NCBI GenBank assembly: GCA_964030785.1
Contig: OZ034968.1
Span: 35,856,186 to 35,920,185, forward strand
From: Siderastrea siderea
Lineage: Eukaryota > Cnidaria > Anthozoa > Scleractinia > Rhizangiidae
Length of the DNA stretch: 64,000 nt
Direction of reading: 5' to 3'
Of this stretch, positions 22,169 through 36,000 are shown piece after piece. Numbering within the stretch: position 1 is the first letter of the stretch; each line of letters starts with the position of its first letter. The position numbers were made by a program, and so were the translations under genes. A model generated the notes under the pieces. It made no database searches and was not told the DNA's origin. It saw nothing but the letters and a program-made list of their open reading frames with translations.

Positions 22169-25100
22169 CAACCTCGTCCCCAGGGTCTTCTCGCTTTTCA
22201 ATATGGCGGCGGCTCGGGAGAAGACCCTGGCACATAGCGACCTAAAACGGTCGCTGATTGGCGCCATTCTTACATGTGTTCTGATTGGTTTACGTCTTCC
22301 AAAAGCAAAGATGGCGGATCTTTGTGGGTTCTTCCTGCAACCCAAACATTGCTATTTCTAGGTCTCTGTGATGTGAAAGCTGAACAGTTTTTCTGTTTGA
22401 CAATTTACAAATCTGCAGCTGTTCCGTATGAGGAAGATCTGAAGTACCAAACCCAAGATTCGTAGATTATTTGGGTTAAAAGTTCCTCTATCGCGATCGG
22501 CTGGTGATCTACGTAAGAACCTTACCAATCGTCAATGTGCACGATACTTTAGAGTTTTGGAATGGCAGTCGCTGGATATAATGTGGCGTAGTGGACTGTG
22601 AAATACTTAATGGTAATGTACTTGCTCCGATTTTTGTCATAAATAAAGCATAATCGCGCACTAATTATTTGTGTTTCCATGGTCATTGAAAACTTGTAAG
22701 GCACTTGTATGTCTTATGTATGTGTTGTTTTATTTATACATGTTAGATTCATTCGCAAAATTGTCCTATCGCTGCGAATTTGCTGTGCAATTAAGGAATC
22801 TAATAAAAATGAAAAACCGGTGTAAATCAAATAAAATTATATAAAATAACTTAAATGAGTCAGCTGCTGCTTAGGGCATTCCATTCTTTGATAAATTTGT
22901 AGAAGCTAAATTTACAGATGCTGTTGCTATAGCTGCTGATATTAATAAATAATTTCAAGTGCGGAGAACAAGTTGCTTGCATAGGTAATTTAGGTAATTT
23001 GAGGATTTCCATCGCAGGGATAAATAGCTTTATACACATTGGACGGCTACATGTACGTGATTCTACAACGTTGCTTTAATTATTAAGTTACTCAGAATGG
23101 TTGAGACTGTTCCAAGTTCACACTTGTAGAAGTGAATTGAATGAATTTAGAGGGTGTTTTTAGTCCTTCCACACCATGAGAGTGTTTCTGCTTACGGGGA
23201 CTCATGCAGCTAACTACTGGCATTTTCAAGGCATGACTTAACTGGGGTAATATAAACCTGAATCTTAAATATATGATAGTGATGTGGGCAATGGGACAGA
23301 ACTGAGCTGTGTTCATGAGCTTGCTTGGATTTTCAAGGCAGGGCCTAATTTGGGTTTACAAGCCTGATTCTCCTTGGTATCAGGACAGCTAGCCAGGATT
23401 ACATTTTCAAAAATTATTGGTAACTTGTCAGTGAAGTTTTAGTGATCATAACACGATAAGGCAGCCAATTGCTTAGGAGTAAACCATGCTTCCAAGCTTG
23501 CTAATCCCAAAAAGGGACTGTAACATATTTGCTGTAATCTTTTGAATGGTAGACTGCTTCTGTGTTGTTGCTTGAAGGTGGAGTTGAGAACTAGACATCG
23601 TGAGCGTCCAACTGCCAGGGCTAGTGAATTACTATTCTAATTTTGTGTAAGGGATTTCCTGTGTAAGTTACCATAACCCATGCCCCTTTTAGTGTCTAAA
23701 TACCAAGGGGTAGGGGATTGATGGTGTGAAGAATGTAAGGGACCTGGAATTTGCAACAAAATGTTTTCTAATTTTTCATAATTCACAACATACTTTTCTT
23801 CAGGTTAGCATTTTTTGCCAAACAGGCATGGAATTTGACCTTGCACTCATTGATATTATCAGGTTATAACTTCATGACTTGTCATTATTCTCACCTCCCT
23901 GTTACTTGAATTTTCTGTCACCATATTCAATTTATTGCCAGTCAAATACATTAAATGGCCACTGGAAAAATAAATTGTCCTTCTTAGCAGGGATAATGTT
24001 GCCTCTAACAGATATACATGTATGTATGGCACTTGGTTTGATCATGCTTCCTTTTATTTTTCAAACATCAACAAAAATGTGATATCAACATAAGAGCACC
24101 CTAGGTTGGTAGCATGTTATTTTGTTATTCCTTTACTCAATGTTAATTTTAAATTCTCATTAAAGAACTTCATTAAAATAGTCATTTTTTCTCCTTTTCT
24201 TCTTGAACCCCCATTTCCCATTGATTTCCATTTTTAAACAGTTCCAAACTTCACCCAAATAACTCAATTCATTGAAGTACTCAAGGAGGAAATTTCTTAA
24301 AACCTATAAAGGAATATTATCCCCAGCACTGGTTGAACAAACAAAGAGGACTGTATCTATCCACTGTTCAAATGCTTTATTTGCCCATTCTTTACAGGCT
24401 CTTATTTTACTAAATTCTAACAGCCAAGATTACACATAACTTTTTCCAAAAGTAAATTGTTGTTGATATCATACCTTATCATTAGCCCAATCAGTTATTA
24501 ATAACACAAGTGTGTTAGTATTGGACACTCGTCTACAATGATATTTCTAACAATATTAACAGTAAATAATAAATAAATACAAACGATATTTCTAACTCAA
24601 AAAAACATGCACATAAAGTATCATGAGGAAATATTTGTAAACTGGACAGCTCAAGCACAGGAAGCAGTATTGAAAGTGACAAATCCTAGGAGATCTGCAA
24701 TTGAACAAGCAAATATGTAGACAGGAATGGGACTAAATAAATCCAACAATGCCAACATGACCACTGTTCCCTTTAAAGCCACACCTGGGATTTGCTGGAT
24801 TAAACACCACTAACTGTTTGACTATGCAATTGCAACATGGCTCTCTGGAAGAGCACTTGCAATAAATGGGATGCTGTAACTTCTAAATAAATCTTATGAT
24901 GATGATGAACAATGATTCGTCCCTCATCTCAAGCATACCAGCCCTTACCGGTATTTTATTATAAGCTCTAAAGATGACGAAATGTTAAAAATGTTCAAAG
25001 ACTTATGTAATCACTCCTAATAAATAAACATGAGCATTTTTTTTATCTCCAGTGGTTGAACAGGATAATGAGAAGTGTTACCCATGAATTGAAAAGCTCA

Positions 25101-25947
25101 AGAAACAGATTGCTATGGGATAGCAAGCAGAGTAAAGTAACTTAAGATTACATACAAACTTTGTTACTTGAACATATAAATCTTTGAAAATAAAAAGAAA
25201 GTTGCAAATAGATGTGCAGTCCATGCTAGGGTATACTATGCCAAAGATCTTTGGTATGGATCAATCCATAAACAAACAGTCATAAGAGTCATAAACAAAC
25301 AGTCATAAGAGTTACATTTACCAAACCAAGTTGGCTAGGATCAGCAAGTAAAAAATAAATAGACTGGTTGAGCATAAATAGATAAATAAATAAATAATTT
25401 GCAACAATTTACCGTAAGATAAATTATGCCAAAAGCCGCCTATCCTCATGAAAAAAAAATACACGTTCGTTCGAGTGTATTCGTAAGCGAACAATTTCAC
25501 TTGATCAACATTTAAAAACAAGTGGTCAGGGGAAGATGTAAGACTTCAGCTTAATAAATTACCCTGATGATTTTCTATTTTGCGCGTGATCTATGAGTTC
25601 GGCGAGCTTTATACTGTACGCACAAACCATATTAAATGAACGGCCAAAACAAGACCTCTAACACTTTGCCGTGTTCCTAAAGCCCGTATATGTATAACTT
25701 GTCTTTGTTTTTCTCTTTTTCTTCACGCATGTTTGAACCAACCTTCAGCCTTTTCCGCCATTTTGTTTATCTTGACCTCAGCCGTAATCTCGTACCCAGA
25801 TCTTCTCACTCACTTCGCCTTAGCCGCCATTTTGAATACATTTCCATCCTCGTTGGAAATTTTGGTCACGTGATTCTGCTGTGTGCCAGGGTCTTCTCCC
25901 GAGCCGCCGCCATATTGAAAAGCGAGAAGACCCTGGGGACGAGGTTG
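22169..25947. mobile_element. Second element of the CAACCTCGTCC foldback family, 10 bp target duplication
   Basis: The ends CAACCTCGTCCCCAGGGTC (22169) and GACGAGGTTG (ending 25947) match the 5561-8956 element. They are flanked by GGCTAATGGA at 22159-22168 and 25948-25957. The terminal hairpins (CCAGGGTCTTCTC / GAGAAGACCCTGG around CAATATGGCGGCGGC) are kept at both ends. The right part shares further blocks with the first element's right arm (24240-24400, 24660-24800, 25640-25947). Beyond about 75 bp the left part is unlike the right, so this copy lacks the full-length foldback. No transposase ORF. Length 3779 bp. Confidence 0.88.
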
Positions 25948-25959
25948 GGCTAATGGATT

Positions 25960-27420
25960 TTTGATTTCAAATTGAAAATACACCATGACAATTTTTGTGC
26001 TTTTCTATTTTCAAATACAAATTGAAAATTGAAAATAATCCATTTTTTTCTTCCCGAATCTTCTGTTTTTCAATATCGTAGGACAACAGAAAACGAAAAT
26101 AATTGAAGTGCGAATTCCGTTTTCCTTGAGCGTGGAAAGCGAAAATAGAAGTTCGAATCTGAGAACGTGGGAAACGGAAAACAAAAATGGAAGTTTGAAT
26201 TCCTTTTCCCTATCTCTTAGGAAATTCGTTGGCACTGGGGTACACGCATTGCCACAACAATGACGCAACAAAGCAACGAAACTAACAAACTTAGACTAGC
26301 TCAAATAAAGTTTAAATTACAGAGAATAAAGAAATTTCCAGCAAAATTTCATCAGTTTGCAGCACTGTTCAGTTGCGCTCTTAAGTGGCCACACTTCGTT
26401 CAGAGCCACTTTAAGGTTTAAATTTGATTCTAGGTTTAAATTCGAAAATCAGAGGGCTACATTTGTCCTGCACGACAAATTGTAGTGTTTCTTCTTTTTG
26501 TGGTGATCATGTAGTGAGTATTAGACTGAGATATTCCAATTACAACGATGGCGAACCGAGAAGCGGAGCTCCTATAGTTAATTTGTTGATGTCAGTGAAA
26601 TGTTCCACAAATTAAAACTTAGTTTCGACTCAATTTTGTGTTATCATACGTCTATTATGACAAAATTTACCATAAGAAATTAAAAATCCAATTTTATTTT
26701 TTAATAAAATTCAAGAACTAACCGTCATTTGAAATGACGAGAATTTTGTTAACTTAACAAATATCACTACCTTGCTGGCATTAATCACAAATTTTTCTGG
26801 TGTAACTTCACTTTCCCAAAACCAAACTACGTTCTTTCAAATATGCAGAATATGCATTGGGCATTAAAAAGTTAAAACACCTTTTGCTGAAGAAAGATTT
26901 TAAGTTTTCTGTTTGAGTTCTCCCGACATGTTTAAGCAGCTTGAAAAGTGTTTACGATAAACTCTGACAGCTCTGTCAAAAAACAAAACTATGGTGTGGT
27001 TACTACAGATCACATCGTTTCTTGGTTTCAACCAAAAACCAGCTGAATCTACAAGCAAATGTATTTCCAATTTGAGAAAACTTTCAATGCAAAACTTCTT
27101 CTCATAATAGGCCAACTGAAGTCCTCTTGTTTCATATGCTTAGAGCCTTTTGTTATCTCGTCAAGTGGTCACAAAACCAAGTCCGTTTGTAAATCTGATG
27201 GCAATCGCGTTTCTTTGCCTTCTCTGCAATTCTTTGGTCGCAGCAGTTTACATGAGTTCAGGAGAGGTAACCGACGACTTTACCTGTTATTTTAAGCATT
27301 AGTGAAATGCTTAATTGATTATGTTATTAGCTATTCAAGCTTCTCTTTAAACTCTGGTTTCTCTTTTGTTGAGGAGAATGAACCGTAACAAATAAGCTGA
27401 ATAGTTTGAGAGGTTAGATG
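25960..27420. other. Intergenic, no gene seen
   Basis: AT-rich, with some CAAATTGAAAAT repeats near 26000-26040. No gene recognised. Confidence 0.4.
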
Positions 27421-27423
27421 CTC

Positions 27424-27453
27424 CGTTTTTCGCTAAAAGTTTAGCGAAAAACG
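27424..27453. repeat. Perfect 14 bp hairpin, 2 nt loop
   Basis: CGTTTTTCGCTAAA and its exact complement are separated by AG. No T-run or gene end adjoins it, so the role is unknown. Confidence 0.85.
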
Positions 27454-27459
27454 AGACAC

Positions 27460-29660
27460 TCTAAAAATGCGTCAAAACATGTGTTTTCTAGCTGTAAAAG
27501 TTGAAAGTATTCAACTTTTTTAAATTCATTGTTCGTTGTGCTCATTGACACCACAGATCTTTTGTGCTGACAAGAACAAAACGAGACGCCGAGTAAATAT
27601 AGCTAGTTTTGTAAACAAGCTGCAGCCTTAAACGATCAATGTCTGCCATATTTGTTTACTCGAGCGTTTTAATTGCAATCGTGGATCAGTCAGCCAGTTG
27701 TCTGTTTCATTTTGTTCAGTTCGCTGTTCTTTGTGCGTTGTCCCCCCAAAATCATCCTCGTCGTCAACACAGTATGTTAACACCACTACTCGGTACAAAG
27801 ATACAAACATTATCCGTAAACAAATACTCTTTTTGTGAGTTTAGAATATTTATATCGTGTGCTGTGGTGTGATACACATTGTTTGCTGTTCTTAATAACC
27901 AATTGGCGTTAGAAATAAATTACAGAACGTGACTCCATTGTTTCTATTGAGCGTTTTGATTTGTAACACTGAGCAATTTACTGCTATACAAATCTGTTTC
28001 CTTTCTTCGTCACGCAATAAGCAACACGCGACTTTGTATTACATAGGCTTAACTACCATGTATAAAGCACGGATGAAAGCGTCGAGGTTTTAAGACGCTA
28101 TTCTGTCGCTTGTCACCCTCTTGAAAGCGTATTTGCCCAGGGATAAACTTGTGGGTCTTGTATGGTTTTTATCCCATCCAACTGAACAATGTGGTTCTTT
28201 TTGCAAACGTTCTCACATGTACGTGTCGAAAGCGCACTGTCTTGGCCACGCGAGTTGATTCACCTGTTTTAGAAAAAAACATCAGCAAATTACAATTCAG
28301 ACTTCTCAATGAGTTTTTATTAACAGTGTCAATTGTGAAAATATTCAAATTTGGAAACCCACGATGCGAAGTATTGCCGATAAGTTTTAATGGATTTTTA
28401 AAGTGCGAAATGCCTATCATCCTTTGTGCTAAAAGTTTCTTCAGCTGAAGATCGCTTATTGCGCACTTCTCAAAGAAAAACTTAACTCTTTCAATTTGTA
28501 GTCTTTGAAGGTCCTGTGGTCATTTATCATTGACCTCAAAAAACTGAATTCCATACCGGCGAATCCATAGCCCATTTTAAATAAAAGCTCGTAATTAAGC
28601 TTGCAAAACAATCAAAATCAGATCATGGACTGAAATGGCTGTATTTTGAACAACTAAACGGAAGGGCGCAAAGTTCTACGCAAAGTGTGCTCGAGGAATT
28701 ATATTAGACCAACAAAGCTGCACTTCTTGTGAAGGGTCCTCTTGTTTCAGATATCATGAACGCCCAATCTTTTGTTAATTTGTATCAGTCGGCTAGTTTT
28801 TATGGGAAACAAAGACGGTACTGCCTGTGAAAGTAAATCAGCGAAGTCTCCATATCGCTTAAGGTAAAGATATCGACCGTTAACACCAACGTATTTTGCT
28901 TCTCTTGAGTTCGTAAATTGACAACACTAAGTTTTCCTCTTCCTAAGCCCTATAAAACTTCTATTTATTTGTTTGTGGCTGTGGTTTACTGGACAATTTA
29001 AGAATTGTTTCGGTTTCGAATCTACCGTATTTTTGTGCCACATGGCCAGCCATATATAAATACATATTTTGGAGTTTGTTTTGCAGGTCAGACTTCCTCT
29101 GCGAAAAAAAAGAAGACTGAAAAAAAGCTTAAGGCGAAGGGTTAACTGCCGGTGGTGTAAATATCATTTGGTCAAAAATACCGAAGGGATGAGCACACAT
29201 TTGAAGTGTAACCGATTTGAGCCCCAGCGCACTGTGTAATGCCCGTCGTTTGAAAATAGTATTGAAAGATTGAAGCATTAAGAAAACATAGATAATTTAA
29301 GGGTTAGTTCAGTACAAGATACTTTATGAAAGTCAAAGTTGCCGTTCGCTAGAGCAGATGTCAAGATTTTAACCTGAATTTTTATTAAAGCTGTCTACAG
29401 CCTGTGCAGCTGTGCCGAGAATTAATGATAAGGATGCTTCTGGCAGAATTCACCGGGCGATACGTCATTTATTTCCCTTCTCAACAAATTGACGATGCAA
29501 CATTGGCCACACGCGTGAATTGGAATTCCACGGCTTAATTTTTTGCCCAGAATAAAAACGATTAAGGCGAGGGGTTCACTGACGGTGATCAGAAATAAAG
29601 ACGATTGAGGCGATACAAAGGTTTAGTTGTTTTCATGTTTGCCAGTGGTTGACCTCAACA
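27460..29660. other. Intergenic, no gene seen
   Basis: 2.2 kb with short open frames on both strands (longest about 100 codons near 28.15-28.45 kb, both strands open). None shows a recognisable domain or splice support. Confidence 0.35.
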
Positions 29661-29663
29661 TAA

Positions 29664-29711
29664 ATGCAAATCTTTTCTATGACCTTGATGCAAATCTTTT
29701 CTATGACCTTG
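29664..29711. repeat. 24 bp tandem duplication
   Basis: ATGCAAATCTTTTCTATGAC followed by CTTG occurs twice in succession. Confidence 0.9.
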
Positions 29712-29714
29712 AGC

Positions 29715-31379
29715 ATATTCCCAAAGAAACATAAATGTAGAATTTTTTGTCTCAGGTGCCGGGGAAAGAAAATCAGCTGCCACCCTGCTTTGTTTCGGTT
29801 TTTGTTTCTTCCAAAAAATATACATAGCAAGTCACATTTGTCCGCTGTTCTAATTCGTCATCAATTTAGACTGATTTCCGTTTTCATTGTTTACACACGC
29901 GCAAACCACAACCTATTTTTATCGAATTTTTACCGTCCGCTTGTACTTCCATGTTTCTTTCTTCTATTATTCTGTTCTACAGCTCATGAATATTCTAGAA
30001 TATTTACCAAATTTTACGTTAATTGAGATAAATTCCCTCTGTTTGGTTTTCGCCTGCGAACGCAAATCATCGCCCTTAGAAAAGACAACATGGTGTACAT
30101 TAAGATTATTTCACTTGCGATGAGAAAGTTCCTATTCGGGCGCCCCTCGGAACTGTGCTAAACCGTCAGAAATTTCGCTTTTTCTCAAATGCCTCATTAG
30201 TATGCAGAATAAAACAAAAGAGTGCTTTGTAAATGATCAGCTCTTAAAAGGGCCCGAAAAGATGAGCTTTCCTACGAGGAATTATTTGGGCGTGATTTTC
30301 TCTTTTCGTATGATGTTTCTCTCTACTCTGCCCTAAGTTTATTCTTCAGATATGGGGTTTTTTGAGCAACAGAATCTTAACTTGAAGCTTTGATTGTCGG
30401 GAAAAATGGTCTTTTTAAACAGTTTGACTTTGTTAACGAGGTCCTCAGTGAGACAAAAACACTTAGGTGAAAGTAATAACAACTGCAGCGATTCCCATTT
30501 CTTGTTGTTTTTTCCTCGTGCTAGGCAATTAAGACTAAAATAGAGGCAGTAGCAATTTTGTTTCAGTGATAATAGAGACTTAAAGCTATTACAAAAGCCT
30601 TATGATAATCAGTTGCAGATTTGACCACTGATTAGAACGGTTTTCTCAGAGCCACTTTTGTTGGCCACAGCGTTGCTTAAGCGATACAATTCTCCATGTG
30701 CTCGAACAAATGATGTCGAATTACTGTCAGGTTATGTTTCAATCACGTTTCAGTCTTATCCAAATATAGGCTAAGGAGGCAAAGCCCGCATAGGACATTG
30801 TCTCGAACCTCCTTCTAGCGTGAAGTGCGTAGCACAAAAACAACATAGCAAAAGGTGTCGAATGGAAATTAGAACAAATTTCTTTTGTGCGGGGTATTGT
30901 CTTTTAGGCAATCGATGACGAGCTTTGTATATTTGTGAAAATAATGCTTATTGAAGAGAGCGGTAGCTCTTTGCCTATCGATCCCGGAGGGGGACGAAAA
31001 TGGGTGTGCTATACACCCCTTTTTCTGCCCAAACGATTAAAGGCTACCCAGTTCGTTTTCTGGTGCTTTTATACAGCGCGCAAGCAGATTTTAGCTTGCC
31101 AGCTAAGCTGCAACAATATGGCGTGTATTTTGAGGATTTTCTGTGGTTGTTTGCAAGATAAGATGTATTGTCTTGCGTTGTATTCATCGCCGCAAGTGAG
31201 CTGAATTTCCAAGAGAAACAAAAGTCGTACACAATAAGCAGGTGCTAGCAATTAATTTCAACCAAGCTCAATGCTACGTGTTTAAAATGAGACGATTAAA
31301 AAGCGTTTTACGGACGTGTGAGCCTCAGCAACAGACTCGGCCGGCCGAACTCTACCCAATGCGCGTTGTACAAATGCTC
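29715..31379. other. Intergenic, no gene seen
   Basis: No recognised gene or repeat. A weak open frame at 29664-30026 carries no known domain. Confidence 0.35.
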
Positions 31380-31414
31380 TGAGCATGTGTTGAGCATGGA
31401 TCAACACATGCTCA
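31380..31414. repeat. Perfect 14 bp hairpin, 7 nt loop
   Basis: TGAGCATGTGTTGA and its exact complement flank GCATGGA. It lies in a 90-codon minus-strand open frame (31554-31282) that has no recognisable domain. Confidence 0.85.
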
Positions 31415-32613
31415 GAAGTCACCCACTCTGGAAGACTCCCACTCTCTGATGACCTTCTGTCCAATGGGAATTGCTTGATTACTTCAAGGCCTAGGAAACT
31501 GCTTTCTCTTGCGCAACACAAGAGCACGATGTATTGTCTAATCGAGTTGACCATTTCAAAGGGGTGTTTACTAAATACAGATTGTTACCATTACAAGTTC
31601 ATAGTGTGTTACAGCACTTCGAGGGCTTATTGTTCTCCTCCTCTCATTAAAGAACAAAAAGTAAGTCATCCTCATTCCCTGGAGAAATCGCATTTAAAAA
31701 CAACCGATACTCTTTTTATCCTTTCGAAAGTATCTTAGTTGGTCACGATTTTCACGGTCGATGTACCTCATATGATGCATGTTGTAAGCTGCGTGTTAGC
31801 GATCTTAGGGCCTCCAGTCAGCTTGGTCCACTGTAAATTACAATCCTCTTTTCAGAGTCACCTCAGGGGTCATAAAGTAAATAGCAAGCTACATACGATC
31901 CGCGTGTTGTGGGGTTGCTTTCAAAGACCCCTACCCTGGCTTTCATGAGGGGGGCAACAGCTTCGGATATTAAACCCTCATTGTCAAATGCAACAGTCGC
32001 ACTGAACAATATTAAACCCAGGTCACGTACTTCCCCATCTGTTTCAAAGGCATTTACAGCATACCTGAGCTCAATTATGTTTATTGCGAAATTTTCCCAT
32101 CCCACAAATATCTGACGTCCCTTCGTCTCCGCTTAGCGGAGGTTACGTCCAAGGTGTTTAACTGCACAATGAATTAGCATAACACTGAGCAGCCATACAT
32201 TCCCCTGTTTTAATCTCCCACGTTAGCTTTGCTTCTTCGCCACTCTTGTTTCCGTATTTAACGTGTGTGATTCTAGTATGGCAGCACACGCGGTTTTTTT
32301 ATTTCCCGAGATCCAAAGTTGTGATAATCCAATTAATTGTTTGTCAAAACAAACGCTCCATCTGATTGGCTATCGCAGCAGGTGGAGACTTATTAAACGG
32401 CGCTCAAAACCTCATTTTAGTTTAACTTTTTGCTCTCGCGGCTAACATTGATACATTTCGTCAACAACATTTCAAACACCGACTTGTGTTCCTCGTCGAT
32501 CGCTTCCGAAACATCTCAAGGTCTTCAAGTTCACCCGCCAGGGCCCAAAGCTTGCCGTTTTGAGATTTCTCACTGATATCATCACATTTGGGATTTGCAC
32601 AAATTAATTCGGA

Positions 32614-33015
32614 ATGGAGTATCCAGATTTTGCCTTTTCAATGCCAACCTGCTATCAACTTGGAATCCCGAGCGAAAACCCTCCACTCACACAACTGCCA
32701 CCTTATTACGGCCCTCCGATGACCATGCCGATACCTCACCCACTGTACGACTACAATCTGGAACCTGCCTTCATCAGGAAACGAAACGAAAGAGAACGAA
32801 TCCGAGTACGCCATGTCAACGAAGGTTATGCGCGACTTCGAGAACACCTACCTGATGAACCAACTGATAAACGGATGTCAAAAGTAGAGACCCTAAGGGC
32901 GGCTATCAGGTACATTAAACACTTGGAGAGCTTGCTGAATGTCGGCAAAGACGATAAACAAGATAAAAACTCGGAGGCAGAGAAAAGACAAGAATCTGTG
33001 GAAGAGGAGAGGTAA
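32614..33015 (+). CDS. ASCL: Achaete-scute family bHLH transcription factor (ASCL3/4/5-like), single exon
   Basis: 133 aa, intronless, from ATG at 32614 to TAA at 33013-33015. A proline- and tyrosine-rich N-terminus (residues 1-50) precedes the bHLH domain at about 55-108. The basic region is RKRNERERIRVRHVNEGY, helix 1 continues ARLREHLP, and the loop leads to KRMSKVETLRAAIRYIKHLE. The RNERER basic motif and SKVETLR...YI.HL helix 2 are diagnostic of achaete-scute proteins, and the VNEGYARLR wording is closest to the vertebrate ASCL3/4/5 group. The acidic C-terminus ends QESVEEER. Such proteins bind E-boxes as heterodimers with E proteins and promote neural or sensory cell fate; this is family knowledge. 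A GAGAG|GTAAAA overlapping the stop could in principle be a splice donor, but family members are usually intronless. Another family member lies opposite at 44276-44767. Confidence 0.93.
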   Translation: MEYPDFAFSMPTCYQLGIPSENPPLTQLPPYYGPPMTMPIPHPLYDYNLEPAFIRKRNERERIRVRHVNEGYARLREHLPDEPTDKRMSKVETLRAAIRYIKHLESLLNVGKDDKQDKNSEAEKRQESVEEER

Positions 33016-36000
33016 AAAGAACAATTGATTAATGTGTTTAGGTGCAAGTGGCTGCACCAACCTTCGAAAACGAACGTGAAACTTTTTTCAGAAGACAATT
33101 TCAAATGATCAGTAATGTCTTGTCTTCTTTATGAGAGTTGCGTTTAAAGATTTAAATAGTTAAATCGGTGAAACGAAACATTGACATTAAAACAAATGAC
33201 TGTAAATTAAACAGAAGATTTACTTTTTTAATTCAGTCAGGAGGAAAATCGATTGATCTTCAGTTGCCTTTTCTGTCGTTGAACTTTATTTAAAAAGTAG
33301 CAGACCTACAATAGATTGTTTTTCTGCTCGGTTGATTTTTCCTGCTAGGAGATCGAAAGAGGAAAAAGCCTGCGTTGCCCTTAGTGATAAACGAACAAAA
33401 AAATCGTTAATGAGTAAGACTTTCCTTGTGTAACATGGCGAATTTGCATAATTTAGTAGAACAGTGTATTTAGCGGAAAAACATCTCTCCGAAATTCATT
33501 CTTCAGCTTGTTTTGTATCTCCTTCGAGACGCTCAATTTAAAGCTTCTTTCATGAAAAGTTCCATTTTAAATGGACCTGTCGGCCTATCGCCTTATTGGC
33601 TTTAATCCGTGCGCGTTCAACACTTTTTAATGGCTTGTAATTTAAATGTTAGACTTCTATAACATTGGAAAGTTGACGCTGCTCAAAAAGAAACAATAAT
33701 TGTACCATAAAAATGCTAATGGTAAATGAAAAAGCAGCTAGCTTCAACAGCTAACAGCAGCAAATAATTAAGCAGTTAGAACAAAACGAATAAATATCTT
33801 TTAGAACACACGGAGCCGTGTCGTTTTATTAACAAGCCCAACGGGTTTTAACATTTGCGCGAGGTTAAAATACATTTCCTCGATACAAACTTTTGTCTTT
33901 ATGAAAAAGGCCACTGCGTTATTCAGTAATTTAACAAGGCGGTGCGGTTTAACTGCGCATGACACAACAGTTCTCTTTGTGGCGAAATCCAGCTGAACTA
34001 ACAAATCGAACGTAGCCTGTTCAACTTTGACGCAGGGGTTTAGAAAGTTCAACTTTAAACCACTTGTTTTTCCATGCTGAATGTTAAGTGGACTTCAGTG
34101 CAGTTTTTTTCACTTTCTATAACATAACTAATGGCATATTTGGCAGCCCAGGTCACTGAAAAAGATAGAATTGTCTAGTTTGTGAGTACTTCGCATTGTT
34201 CCTACTAATTAAGCGCGAACAAAGTGCGTTCTTTCGCTTTGCTAACATCACTCGGTACACACGACAAAAGATAAAACGCCAAACATAAACCCTGTTGACT
34301 TCTGTTGTTTTTCTCTTGCTGGTGTTTAGAGTTTTGAGTAAAGCATACATATTCGAATCCGCTAACATTGTAAGCCCAAACGTGGGCAATTTAAAAGGAT
34401 AGGAACAGTACGAATAATTATTCCTTATGTTTGATGGAATCGCATTCTCTGTTCGCATTTGCTTTTATAAATAAATCTAGTAAAAGGACTGCATGACGGC
34501 TAGATCTTTCACAAGATTTCTGATTTCTGATAGCACTTCAATATACCAAATTAGTCTGTGGATAAAAAAAATACCTCTTTCTTTTTATCAAATTGTTTTC
34601 TTGTTTCGTTTTTAAGCCAAAACCACCTAAGTAATAATATTTTGCTACGGGAGCTGTTTCCCGTGGATAAGAATTTCCGCCTAAATCCCCTTGTTTTAAA
34701 ATTCGTTAAGTGTTTCACGCAGTAATTGCTCAAAGCAGCGCTCTCTTTAATTTTCGTGGCCAGTTGTTATGCAAATGAAATCAATTATCCAAACGCAGGT
34801 CAGAACAGAAATTAAAGTTAACGTATATTTTTAACAATGCCATTTCGGATACAAACACGAAAACACGATTTTTTTCTTGGCCTTTCATTAAGTACAGGAT
34901 TACAACCTAAAATCCACAGCTTAGAAACGCTTTATGGACAACGATTAAACGATATTTTATCAGTCGTCACGAAACTTAAAGGTTCCTCGAAATGACGAAA
35001 TTCGTTTGCGATGTTTCTGTTTATTTTAAACGACATAATAGCGTGCAAATATCTTACCATTAAATTTTTAACTTCAGAAGTCCCTTAGTTATAAAATATC
35101 ATTTTATGTTACTGTCTCAAACATATTAAACGGAACAAAGATTAGCAAAGTTAGCTGTCATACTGCTCAATCGGCTTTAGAAACCACGTGGATTTTCTAG
35201 AACGGCTGCGGGAATACACGAACAAACACAAAGTATATTTTTGGATAATGGGTCAAAAATACCTCATTAACAACCGCAACGTCGCGAATTTAAAACTAGT
35301 TCTGAACGTTTACATATTTATCCTGGAAGACATCGAATAGTATCTACTTCAAAGAGCGTTACGGCTTTTACAATTCTTTTTTCTTTTGGCTCAGTGAACC
35401 GCAGCTCAAAACGTGTCTCATAATTTCGCTTTTCTTTTGTTTTTTAAAGGAAACAATAGACCTCATTGTGCAAACTCACTTGACAGTTTAACTACGTAGT
35501 TGTTCTTGTGAAATTCCGTTTTCGCGACATTTCAAAGGTGCAGAATTTGTGCCTAGCAACACACACTGGCCTTTTGCCCACCGACACTGAAAACTTTTCA
35601 CAAACAGTAAGCAAAGCAAACACGATGTAAATTGGCGGAGAATAGTTATTCTATTCACCAGCAATTGAAAATTAAAATGCAGCCTTTTTCAACCACAGAT
35701 TGACTATTTGTTTCCAGAAATATTAGCCTTTATCTTGGGATAAGGTTTCGTGTTAAGCAATTGGCAAAATGAACCACTTCATATGCACGCTGTTTGTCTG
35801 CGTGGGTGAGGTTTCGTAAAGTATTAAAAAAACCTTGCTTTTTTCGTTCTTTGTCCTCTACGTCTTGGCAGACAAAAGGCTAGAATAAATTTGGCAAACA
35901 GAGCACCACTCGACACACTGTTCCCTGTCGAAATAGGACATCATAATTTGGCTGATAGCTCAGCTATAGAAACTCCCATCCAACTGTCTGTCTTTTTGTA

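Noticed and set aside
28149..28448. 99-codon and 83-codon frames on opposite strands
   Set aside because: Mutually overlapping, no recognisable domain, and no flanking splice signals tied to a gene.
31863..32105. 80-codon minus-strand frame with protein-like composition
   Set aside because: The peptide (ENFAINIIELRYAVNAFETD...) looks reasonable, but the opposite strand is also open, no family was recognised, and no splice partners were found. Too weak to call.
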